Origin: an uncultured Prevotella sp.
GTDB lineage: Bacteria; Bacteroidota; Bacteroidia; Bacteroidales; Bacteroidaceae
Assembly: GCA_944320355.1 (NCBI GenBank)
Contig: CALUHC010000040.1
Location: forward strand, 1 to 59,580
Length of the DNA: 59,580 nucleotides
Direction of reading: 5' to 3'
Part shown: positions 52,737 to 59,580 of the stretch, one piece after another
Layout: every line of letters starts with the position of its first letter
Numbering within the stretch: position 1 is the stretch's first letter
Position numbers and translations under genes: made by a program
The notes under the pieces: model-generated
Told to the model about the DNA's origin: nothing
What the model saw: the letters and a program-made list of their open reading frames with translations, nothing else
The model's database searches: none

Positions 52737-54047
52737 TCACTTCCTTACCTTTGCCGCCGCCTGTTTGCTCTTGAAGGCCTCCTTTATCAGGCTGCAGGCC
52801 GTCTCCAGCCCCATAGTTCCGGTGTTCACCACGAGGTCATAGCGGTGGGGGTCGCTCCACTTCTCGCCCGTGTAGTACTCGTAGTGCGTCTTGCGGCGGC
52901 GGTTCACGCGCCTTATCTCGCCGTCGGCCTCGGCCTCGCCCAGGCCGTATTCCTCCACGCTGCGCCTGTGGGCGTCGGCCGGGTCGGTGTAGCAGAACAC
53001 GCGGAGCACGCCGGGATTGTCCCTGAGCACGAAGTCGCCGCAGCGGCCAACGATGACGCAGGGGCCGCTGGCCGCCGCGTCTTCTATCACCTTGCACTGC
53101 GTGATGAAGAGCAGGTCGTCGGGCGAGAGGCGGCCGCCCACGCCGTCGGGCCCTTTCTCGGACACTATGCACTTGAGCCAGAACGAGGGTATGGACTGCT
53201 CGTTGGCCGTGATGTACCGCTCGTCCATGCCGCTGCGGCTCGCCGCCATGCTTATCAGCTCGCCGTCGTAGAGCCTGATGCCCAGTTCGTGGGCCAGCAT
53301 CTCGCCGAGCCGGTGGCCGCCGCTGCCATATTCGCGGGCTATGGTTATCACGGCGTGGGCAGCCTGTCGGGCCTCGGCCTTGCCCTCGCCGAGCCCCTCG
53401 CCGAGCCACCCGTCGAGCACGCGGCAGAACGGAGTGAGGAAGTGGACGATGGGACCCACGGTGAGCGCGGCCACGAGCGTGCCCTCGCGCACGCCCTTGA
53501 TGGCCGACATGAACACGAGCGACACGGCGCACGAGAGCAGCAGCAGCGACACGTCGAGCCCCAGCTTGGTGTAGCCGAAGTCCCACTTGAAGCGCCGCGA
53601 GATGGTCCGCACGAGATACTCGCCCGCCACAAGGGCAATGTTTGCCTTCACTTCGAGCGTTATGCCGGCGGCCAGGATCACGCAGCCCACGCACAGATAG
53701 GCCAGCTGGCTGGCATATCCGGCCGGCTCCACCCAGTCCAGCAGCCCCATGGACACGTCTATGAAGCTGCCGAAGCAGAACGTGATGGGTATCTGGAGCA
53801 GATAGACGCGCAGGTCGGAACGCAGCTCGCGGCGGGTCATCATCAGCGGGTCGGCGGCTATGAAGAGCAGGTTGAGCAGTATGGTCCACTGCCCGATGGT
53901 GTAGGGGGTGAACATACTCAGCACGTAGGTGACGCTCGTTATGGGCGACGTTCCGAGCAGAGCCTTGGTTATCATGGCTATGCCGAAGGCGTTGATAAAC
54001 AAAGAAACCAAAAACAACAAATAGCGTCTTAATGTAAACTTATCCAT
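52737..54047 (-). CDS. YczE-like membrane domain fused to cytidylate kinase-like domain
   Basis: 436 aa. Residues 1-205 hold about five membrane spans of the YczE/YitT-like type (LFLVSLFINAFGIAMITKALLG at the start). Residues about 230-436 match cytidylate-kinase-like proteins: ITIAREYGSGGHRLGEMLA (P-loop region), RLYDGELISMAA, CVIVGRCGDFVL and YDLVVNTGTMGLE. The substrate of this fusion family is not established. The ATG at 54047 (MDKFTLRRYLLF) is preferred; ATGs at 54056 and 54086 are also in frame. Confidence 0.85.
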   Translation of the reverse strand: MDKFTLRRYLLFLVSLFINAFGIAMITKALLGTSPITSVTYVLSMFTPYTIGQWTILLNLLFIAADPLMMTRRELRSDLRVYLLQIPITFCFGSFIDVSMGLLDWVEPAGYASQLAYLCVGCVILAAGITLEVKANIALVAGEYLVRTISRRFKWDFGYTKLGLDVSLLLLSCAVSLVFMSAIKGVREGTLVAALTVGPIVHFLTPFCRVLDGWLGEGLGEGKAEARQAAHAVITIAREYGSGGHRLGEMLAHELGIRLYDGELISMAASRSGMDERYITANEQSIPSFWLKCIVSEKGPDGVGGRLSPDDLLFITQCKVIEDAAASGPCVIVGRCGDFVLRDNPGVLRVFCYTDPADAHRRSVEEYGLGEAEADGEIRRVNRRRKTHYEYYTGEKWSDPHRYDLVVNTGTMGLETACSLIKEAFKSKQAAAKVRK

Positions 54048-54198
54048 AAATCTCATTCTAAAAGCCATCCTGACGCAGTCCGCCACGGGCGGACCGCACT
54101 GCCACGCGGATGCCCCTCGGCATCGCTACGAGCAGCAAACAAAAGGCGGCGCGGGCGAAAGCCATGACCGGCTTTTGCCCCGGCACGCGCTGAGCCCC

Positions 54199-54382
54199 AA
54201 TCGGTCATTAGACCGCCAGGGATATGTTATTGTTTCTTTCCTGGCTTTCCAAGTGCTTTCGTCCTGCCGGCGGCACCTTGCCTGCCGCTTTGTCTCGGCG
54301 TAGCCCGCTACGCCTTCGACAAAGGCGGCAGCCAATCTGCACGCTGGCAGGACGAAATCACTTTGGACTCTTATGCCCGATT
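54199..54382 (-). repeat. RF2 element, copy 1
   Basis: 184 bp with imperfect inverted ends, AATCGGTCATTAGA and (reverse) AATCGGGCATAAGA. The inside (54284-54329) is a long hairpin with the core CGTAGCCCGCTACG and outer arms GCCGC...TTTGTC and GACAAAGG...CGGC. The same sequence occurs in opposite orientation at 59441. The rest of 54048-54540 shows nothing further. Confidence 0.85.
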
Positions 54383-54540
54383 ATTGCTAAACCAAGTGCA
54401 AAGTTCGCCATTTTTGGCTGAATTTGCAAAAAACAACGGGCGAAATCAGACAACAGACGTTGAACAAACGTTAACACGCTTGCGGCCGCCACTGCCCGCA
54501 AACGCCGCGGATGGCGGCCACTTCGGTCCAGAAACAAGAA

Positions 54541-54575
54541 GGGGGCGGAGCCCCATTTGCGTGGAACTCCGCCCC
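54541..54575 (-). terminator. Terminator after fba
   Basis: On the minus strand, GGGGCGGAG pairs with CTCCGCCCC (plus-strand arms at 54567-54575 and 54542-54550) and is followed by CCTTCTTGTTTC. It stands 32 bp after the stop of fba. Confidence 0.75.
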
Positions 54576-54607
54576 GGTGTCTATGTGTGCGGACAGACCG
54601 CTTATGG

Positions 54608-55618
54608 TCAGTCGAGCTGAGCCAGCTTGTTGTCGCTGCCCAGCACGTCGGTGATCTTGTGCTTGTACATCTCCTCCATGAGGTCGCGGGCGGGGCCGCA
54701 GTACTTGCGCGGGTCGAACTCGGCGGGCTTCTCTGCCAGCGTCTTGCGGATGGCGGCGGTGAAGGCGAGGCGCGAGTCGGAGTCGATGTTTATCTTGCAG
54801 ACTGCGCTCTTGGCTGCCTTGCGGAGCTGCTCCTCGGGTATTCCCACTGCGTCGGGCAGCTTGCCGCCGTACTGGTTGATGATGTCAACATACTCCTGGG
54901 GCACCGACGACGAGCCGTGGAGCACGATGGGGAAGCCGGGCAGCCTCTTCATGATCTCGTCGAGCACGTCGAATGCCAATGGAGGAGGCACGAGGCGGCC
55001 TGTCTTCGGGTCGCGGGTGCACTGCTCGGGCTTGAACTTGTAAGCGCCGTGCGACGTGCCTATGGAGATGGCCAGCGAGTCAACGCCGGTCTTGGAGGTG
55101 AAGTCGATGACCTCTTCGGGCTTGGTGTAGTGCGAAACTTCCGACGCAACTTCGTCCTCAACGCCTGCGAGCACGCCCAGCTCGCCCTCTACGGTGACGT
55201 CATACTGGTGGGCGTAGTCCACAACCTGCTTTGTCAGGGCCACGTTTTCGTCGTAAGGCAGAGCCGAACCGTCTATCATCACCGACGAGAAACCCATGTC
55301 AACGCAGCTCTTGCACAGCTCGAAGCTGTCGCCGTGGTCGAGGTGCAGCGCAATCTCGGGGTGGTTGCAGCCCAGTTCCTTGGCATAGCCCACGGCTCCT
55401 TCGGCCATGTAGCGCAGCAGGGTCTGGTTGGCATAGTTGCGCGCTCCCTTTGATACCTGTAGGATGACCGGCGACTTCAGCTCTGAAGAAGCCTTGATGA
55501 TGGCCTGCAACTGCTCAAGGTTGTTGAAGTTGAACGCGGGAACGGCCCATCCGCCGTCGATAGCTCTCTTGAACATCTCGCGGGTGTTCACGAGTCCTAA
55601 TGTCTTGTAGCTTACCAT
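54608..55618 (-). CDS. fba: Class II fructose-bisphosphate aldolase
   Basis: 336 aa; splits fructose 1,6-bisphosphate in glycolysis and works in reverse in gluconeogenesis, zinc-dependent. Motifs: VPAFNFNNLEQLQAI near 25, HLDHGDSFE near residue 92 (zinc His), MIDGSALPYDENV, EGELGVLAGVEDEV, and SIGTSHGAYKF and LHGSSSVPQE in the second half. It has its own consensus promoter and terminator. Confidence 0.97.
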   Translation of the reverse strand: MVSYKTLGLVNTREMFKRAIDGGWAVPAFNFNNLEQLQAIIKASSELKSPVILQVSKGARNYANQTLLRYMAEGAVGYAKELGCNHPEIALHLDHGDSFELCKSCVDMGFSSVMIDGSALPYDENVALTKQVVDYAHQYDVTVEGELGVLAGVEDEVASEVSHYTKPEEVIDFTSKTGVDSLAISIGTSHGAYKFKPEQCTRDPKTGRLVPPPLAFDVLDEIMKRLPGFPIVLHGSSSVPQEYVDIINQYGGKLPDAVGIPEEQLRKAAKSAVCKINIDSDSRLAFTAAIRKTLAEKPAEFDPRKYCGPARDLMEEMYKHKITDVLGSDNKLAQLD

Positions 55619-55663
55619 AATATATCAATGATTTGAATAGAATATCCCTCTTTTATGTGAGCG

Positions 55664-55694
55664 CAAAGTTAACATTTTAATTCCGTTTTCCAAA
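55664..55694 (-). promoter_or_regulatory. fba promoter (consensus Bacteroidetes type)
   Basis: On the minus strand, TTTG (55691-55694) and TAACTTTG (55664-55671) are separated by exactly 19 bp. This is the best promoter match in the window and gives a leader of about 40 nt. No feature was recognised in 55695-55921. Confidence 0.8.
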
Positions 55695-55921
55695 GAAAAA
55701 GATGTTGTTTTCATGGAATTGCAACAGCGCTTTTGCATTATTTTGAACTCTCTGCCTGTTATTTTGCAGTATTTGCAAGCTGCGGTTTGCAATTGTCCGG
55801 GCAACTGCGGCGCGCCGTTTGCTGGCGAGTGGATTTGGGGGCGGGCAGGCCCCCGTGCCCATTTCGCGCTTGCCTCCTTGGCTGTGGCCGCCTGCCCGCG
55901 CTCTTTCCGTCCGTCTTCGGC

Positions 55922-57751
55922 TCATAGGCTCCTGCCGTCGGGCGCGGCTTTCTCTATGATTCTGCGCAGCAGGTAGGTGGCGTTCTGGTTGCGCGCCACG
56001 CCCGGCGTTATCTTGTACGTGTAGGTTATGTTTTCGGCGAGCTTTATCTCGAAGCACCAGTTGTGGAACCTGTCGGGCCGTTGGTCGGCCATGCGCGACA
56101 GCTCAAGGTCGTGGGTGGCTATCAGCCCGCTCACTGGCAGGGCGGCAATGGCCTCAAGGAACATCCGCGAGCCGTTCAGCTTGTCGAGCGAGTTGGTGCC
56201 TTTCAGTATCTCGTCGAGTATTATCAGCGTGCGCCCGCGCCGTTTGCAGTAGCCCATGAGCTGCTCCAGCCGCAGCAGCTCGGCGTTGAAGTAGCTTATG
56301 CCGTGGCCCAGGTCGTCGCTCGTGCGCATACTGCTGAACAGGCCGAACACCGTGGCCCGCAGCCTGTCGGCGAACACCGGCATGCCGTTCATGGCCATGA
56401 TGTAGTTCACCCCGATGGCTCTGAGGAATGTGCTCTTGCCTGCCATGTTGGCTCCGGTCACTATGTAGTAGTTGCGGTCGGCTATGGTGAAGTCGTTGCC
56501 CACGGCCTTTGCCCCGAGGAATGGGTGGCGCAGTCCCCGCGCCTCCAGCTCTATGCTCTCGCCGTCGAGTATCTCAGCGTCGGTGGCCGACGGCTCGTTG
56601 TGGCGCATGGTGGCCATGGACACCAGTGCGTCCATGGCGCTCACGTTGTCGATCCACGGCCCGATGCGCTCCATGTAGCGCCGCTGCCACCGCAGGAAGC
56701 GGCGCACGAGGAAGAGGTCGCTGAGCAGGAAGGTGTCGAAGATGATGAGGCCGAGCACGTTGCCGCGGCGGTCGAGTCCGTCGAGTATGCGGCGCAGCTC
56801 GGCGAACGACCGCCGCGCTTCGTCGGCGTCGGCGTCGCAGGGCAGCGCGGGGCCCATCTCGCGCAGGTCGGCGTCGGCCATGATGTCGGTCAGCTCGGCG
56901 TATGCCTTGAGCTGGCGGTGCAGGCTGTTCACGGCGCGGCTTATCGTCCTGAGCGGCCCGGAGCACGCCATGAACACGGCGAAGAACTGCACCGTGCCCC
57001 AGAGCATGGGCACGCTGGCCGTCATGGTGGTGGTGGCGGCCAGCGCTATGGTGGCCGCGAAGCCCGCCAGGGCCGCCACGGCCACTGCCAGGGCTGCCCC
57101 CGAGCCTGCTCCTGCGGGCACTTTCATGGCCTTGACGCTGCCGAGCGCGGCCTTCACGGCCTGTGTGTCTATGTGGCCGTGGCGGCCCGCGGCGATGAAG
57201 TCGGTGCGCAACCGCTCCATGGCGGCCAGGCTGCTGATGGCCTTGCGCCGCCGCTCTATGGCCTCGCGGGCCTCGGCCGGGGTGCCGCCGGGCAGCGTGC
57301 CGAGCCACCGGGCCAGGCAGTCGGCGCCGCCGCTTGTGGCGCAGCGGCAGATGCGGTGGTAGAGCGAGAGCGGCCCGAAGATGTCCATGTCGAAGGTGAA
57401 CGGGTGCTTGGGGTCGGAGTATCGCCGCCCGTCGTCGAACGGCGAGAAGTCTCCCGCGAGGTACTTCAGTTCGTTGCGGTAGACAGTGTGCAGGCTCTCG
57501 GCGCGTTCTATGCGTCTGCCGTTGGCCACGTCCATGCGCCGCGTCGCCACGTAGGCGGCCAGCATGGCGGCAGCGGCGGCCATCCACGCCCCTCCGCCCC
57601 ACACGGTGTAGGCGGTCACGAGGGCAATGGCGGCAATGAAGGTGGCCAGCTCGGCCGTAAGGAAGAGGCGGTTGTTGCGCCGCAGCCGCTTGGTCTCGGC
57701 GGCCAGCGCTTCGGCTTTCTCGGTGTAAAACTTCTGTAGGTTGTCTTTCAT
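55922..57751 (-). CDS. Membrane-anchored MutS-like ATPase
   Basis: 609 aa. The C-terminal 200 residues are a MutS-family ATPase: GANMAGKSTFLRAIG (Walker A), TSDDLGHGISYFNAEL, LIILDEILKGTNSLDK (Walker B) and ATHDLELS. The N-terminal half has two hydrophobic pairs, near 30-65 and 220-265, predicted to span the membrane, and lacks the mismatch-recognition domain. It is therefore not a mismatch repair protein of the MutS1 kind. Related membrane MutS homologues are common in Bacteroidetes, with unknown function. Confidence 0.85.
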   Translation of the reverse strand: MKDNLQKFYTEKAEALAAETKRLRRNNRLFLTAELATFIAAIALVTAYTVWGGGAWMAAAAAMLAAYVATRRMDVANGRRIERAESLHTVYRNELKYLAGDFSPFDDGRRYSDPKHPFTFDMDIFGPLSLYHRICRCATSGGADCLARWLGTLPGGTPAEAREAIERRRKAISSLAAMERLRTDFIAAGRHGHIDTQAVKAALGSVKAMKVPAGAGSGAALAVAVAALAGFAATIALAATTTMTASVPMLWGTVQFFAVFMACSGPLRTISRAVNSLHRQLKAYAELTDIMADADLREMGPALPCDADADEARRSFAELRRILDGLDRRGNVLGLIIFDTFLLSDLFLVRRFLRWQRRYMERIGPWIDNVSAMDALVSMATMRHNEPSATDAEILDGESIELEARGLRHPFLGAKAVGNDFTIADRNYYIVTGANMAGKSTFLRAIGVNYIMAMNGMPVFADRLRATVFGLFSSMRTSDDLGHGISYFNAELLRLEQLMGYCKRRGRTLIILDEILKGTNSLDKLNGSRMFLEAIAALPVSGLIATHDLELSRMADQRPDRFHNWCFEIKLAENITYTYKITPGVARNQNATYLLRRIIEKAAPDGRSL

Positions 57752-57832
57752 CTGTGCTTTTGTATGTTCTTTTGCTGTAGGTGTGCGCAGGCTTCCGGCG
57801 CCGTCTGCCTCGATTTGCAGCCCGTTGTCGCC

Positions 57833-58053
57833 GTTAACATTTTTATGTTAAAGGCGGCGGCGCGGGGCATATCGCCTAACCGTCTGATAGACAATACGTT
57901 GCGATATGCGTCGTTTTGACTTCCAAAACGTGCCGTTTCATCGTCCGAAACGGCACGTTTCGCAGCGCGAAACGGGGCGTCTCGGAATGCGGAACGGCAC
58001 ATACATGAAACCGCGGCAGGCCGTGGCTTTTCTAATTGCATATTTGTATGTAT
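57833..58053 (-). repeat. RF1 element, copy G
   Basis: Full copy, 221 bp, reverse orientation, from GTTAACATTTTTATGTTAAAG to ATTGCATATTTGTATGTA on the plus strand. Five 22-bp units read on the minus strand, such as CCCCGTTTCG-N6-GAAACG for unit 2. It lies in the gap between the divergent MutS-like and hydrolase genes. Confidence 0.87.
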
Positions 58054-58088
58054 GTTGAAAATGCGGGCATTGGTTTTTGGCTTGAGGT

Positions 58089-58233
58089 GCAAAGGTAATG
58101 CAAATGAGCGCAATGCAAGCTTGCTTGCACATTGCCGAGTGCGGCTTACCTTATGCAAAGGTAATGCAAACGAGCGCAATGCGAGCTTGCTTGCACATTG
58201 CCGAGTGCAGCTTACATTATGCAAAGGTAATGG
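58089..58233 (+). repeat. RF3: 66-bp direct repeat, two units plus start of a third
   Basis: Units start at 58089, 58155 and 58221 with GCAAAGGTAATG. Each contains GAGCGCAATGC and CTTGCTTGCACATTGCCGAG. The reverse strand of each unit start reads TACCTTTGC, a -7-type motif. Confidence 0.88.
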
Positions 58234-58315
58234 TTTTGCGCCTCATTCCGTTCGTGCGGGTTGTTAAATAATGTGTCAACAGCCGTCGGGATGTCTCCGT
58301 TCTCCGTTTTTTGGC

Positions 58316-58380
58316 TTACCTTTGCATAATGTAAGCTGCACTCGGCAATGTGCAAGCAGGCTCGCATTGCGCCCGTTTGC
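58316..58380 (-). repeat. RF3 unit in inverse orientation, with -7-like motif
   Basis: One RF3 unit inverted relative to the pair at 58089 (TACCTTTGCATAATG, then CTCGGCAATGTGCAAGCA). The TACCTTTG at 58317-58324 points toward the hydrolase gene at 58418 and may serve as its promoter. Confidence 0.8.
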
Positions 58381-58417
58381 GCAACCCTTTCATAAGGCAA
58401 GACAAATTAAGTTGACT

Positions 58418-59422
58418 ATGGACAATAACTATGTGAAATCGTTTCCCGACATGATGGCGGGCAAGAAGATACTCTATGTGCACGGATTCGCCTCGTCGGG
58501 GCAGTCGGGCACCGTGGCCCGCATACGCGAATCGCTGCCCGGGGCCGCGGTCATCGCCCCCGACCTGCCCATACATCCGGCCGAGGCGATGGCCCTGCTG
58601 CGCGGCGTTTGCGCCTCCGAGAGTCCCGACTTGGTCATCGGCACGTCGATGGGAGGAATGTACGCGGAGATGCTCTACGGCATCGACCGCATACTGGTCA
58701 ACCCGGCTTTCCGCATGGGCGACGACATCTTGAAGAACAATATGCTTGGCAAGGTGACATTCCTAAACCCGCGCAGCGACGGCATGAGGGAGTTCATGAT
58801 GACCAAGCAGCTCATGGAGGAATACCGCGAGATGACCGGGCAGTGTTTCGCCCCGCCCTCGGCTGACGACCAGGAGCGCGTCTACGGCCTCTTCGGCATC
58901 GAGGACCCGGTGGTGCACACGTTCGACCTCTTCGCCTCTCACTACGCCAACGCCATCCGCTTCCACGGCGAGCACCGCATGAACGACAGCATACTGCTCC
59001 ACTCTGTGCTGCCGGTGGTGCAGTGGATAGACGACCGCCAGCGCGGGCGGCAGCGCAACATCGTTTATATATGCGTGGAAGAGACCGCCGAGCGCGGCGG
59101 GCAGCCGCAGCCAAGCCTGCTCAAGGCCTACAGGTTCCTGCTGGAGCGGTATGACGTTTACCTTGTGGCGGGGCTGCATCCAAACAGTCCCGACAGGGCC
59201 GCCGCCGTGCAGCAATGGCTCTTCGATACGCTCGGCGTGCCTTCGTTTCGCCACATCGTGCTCACCAACCGCAAGGACCTGCTCTACGGCGACTACCTCA
59301 TCGACGCCACCGAGGCCGGCGGCTCGCTGCAGTTCATGGGCACACGCATCGCCTTTGGCTCCGAGACGTTCAAGACTTGGGAGGAGGTCATCGAGTATTT
59401 CGGCAGGCTGGGAGGGCAGTAG
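58418..59422 (+). CDS. YqiA-type alpha/beta hydrolase fused to 5'-nucleotidase-like domain
   Basis: 334 aa. The N-terminal 200 residues are a small esterase of the YqiA/YcfP type: ILYVHGFASSGQSGTV, then the Ser nucleophile in GTSMGGMYAEML. Residues about 210-334 look like the C-terminal part of a HAD-type 5'(3')-deoxyribonucleotidase (YDVYLVAGLHPNSPD, IVLTNRKDLLYGDYLIDAT). The ATG at 58418 follows the RF3 inverted unit; the frame is open upstream from 58271, but those residues come from repeat DNA. The substrate is not known. Confidence 0.82.
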   Translation: MDNNYVKSFPDMMAGKKILYVHGFASSGQSGTVARIRESLPGAAVIAPDLPIHPAEAMALLRGVCASESPDLVIGTSMGGMYAEMLYGIDRILVNPAFRMGDDILKNNMLGKVTFLNPRSDGMREFMMTKQLMEEYREMTGQCFAPPSADDQERVYGLFGIEDPVVHTFDLFASHYANAIRFHGEHRMNDSILLHSVLPVVQWIDDRQRGRQRNIVYICVEETAERGGQPQPSLLKAYRFLLERYDVYLVAGLHPNSPDRAAAVQQWLFDTLGVPSFRHIVLTNRKDLLYGDYLIDATEAGGSLQFMGTRIAFGSETFKTWEEVIEYFGRLGGQ

Positions 59423-59440
59423 AGGGAAAAGTTAAACCCA

Positions 59441-59580
59441 AATCGGTCATTAGAGTCCAAAGTGCTTTCGTCTTGCCGGCGTGCAGATTGGCAGTCGCCT
59501 TTGTCGAAGGCGTAGCGGGCTACGTCGAGACAAAGCGGCAGACAAGATGCCGCTGGCAGGGCGAAAGCACTTGGAAAGCC
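59441..59580 (+). repeat. RF2 element, copy 2, cut by the window end
   Basis: It starts AATCGGTCATTAGAGTCC and continues with the same hairpin core (GTAGCGGGCTAC) as the copy at 54199-54382, in the opposite orientation. Its far end is beyond the window. Confidence 0.82.

Noticed and set aside
52398-54032. A 544-codon plus-strand frame
   Set aside because: It begins in RF1 copy F and continues antisense to the kinase fusion gene, so it is repeat DNA plus a shadow.
56063-57739. A 558-codon open frame on the plus strand opposite the MutS-like gene
   Set aside because: Same cause: a GC-bias shadow. The minus-strand frame has Walker motifs and the plus frame has none.

Overview
The window is a chromosomal segment of a Bacteroidales bacterium, most like the Prevotella/Muribaculum side of the order; the genus is not decided. 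The evidence is the rpsD-rpoA-rplQ order, promoters of the Bacteroides type (TTTG about 19 bp upstream of TAnnTTTG), BACON/MACPF lipoproteins, BspA-like leucine-rich surface proteins with type IX-like tails, and Bacteroidales families such as DUF4831 and the YczE-cytidylate kinase fusion. The core is GC-rich for the order, with sharp AT-rich islands inside surface protein genes. No tRNA, rRNA, CRISPR array, phage or intact transposase was seen.

Layout. 1-2250: end of the ribosomal alpha operon. 2346-6313: an AraC regulator divergent from a DUF362 protein, an alpha/beta hydrolase broken by a 171-bp miniature inverted-repeat element (MITE) with a 5-bp target duplication, and a cyclophilin-like lipoprotein whose frame has lost a normal start codon. 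6371-7362: repeats and a promoter driving a candidate structured RNA. 7522-21144: four cell-surface genes (BspA-like LRR protein, a 2277-residue mosaic protein, a dockerin protein and a cohesin-like protein). 21758-31762: a compact six-gene minus-strand operon of lipoproteins: three MACPF (perforin-like) proteins, one unknown lipoprotein, one PnrA/BMP-like binding protein, and a LivJ-like binding domain fused to a legumain-type C13 protease. This is the best candidate for an undescribed system.

32714-59422 is mainly housekeeping: nnrD, hpt, adk, obgE, pgeF, an M23 peptidase, an ABC exporter, nadK, pdxJ, a DJ-1 protein, ispD, recG, gdhA, rlpA, a glycine-zipper lipoprotein, a kinase fusion, fba, a membrane MutS-like ATPase and a hydrolase fusion.

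Between the genes lies a family of about 220-bp elements (RF1, six full copies and one deleted copy) built of five 22-bp near-palindromic units with fixed order and fixed total length. Two other dispersed repeats (RF2, and RF3 with a promoter motif) and two 44-bp-period tandem arrays are also present. All calls come from reading the sequence; no database search or folding program was run.
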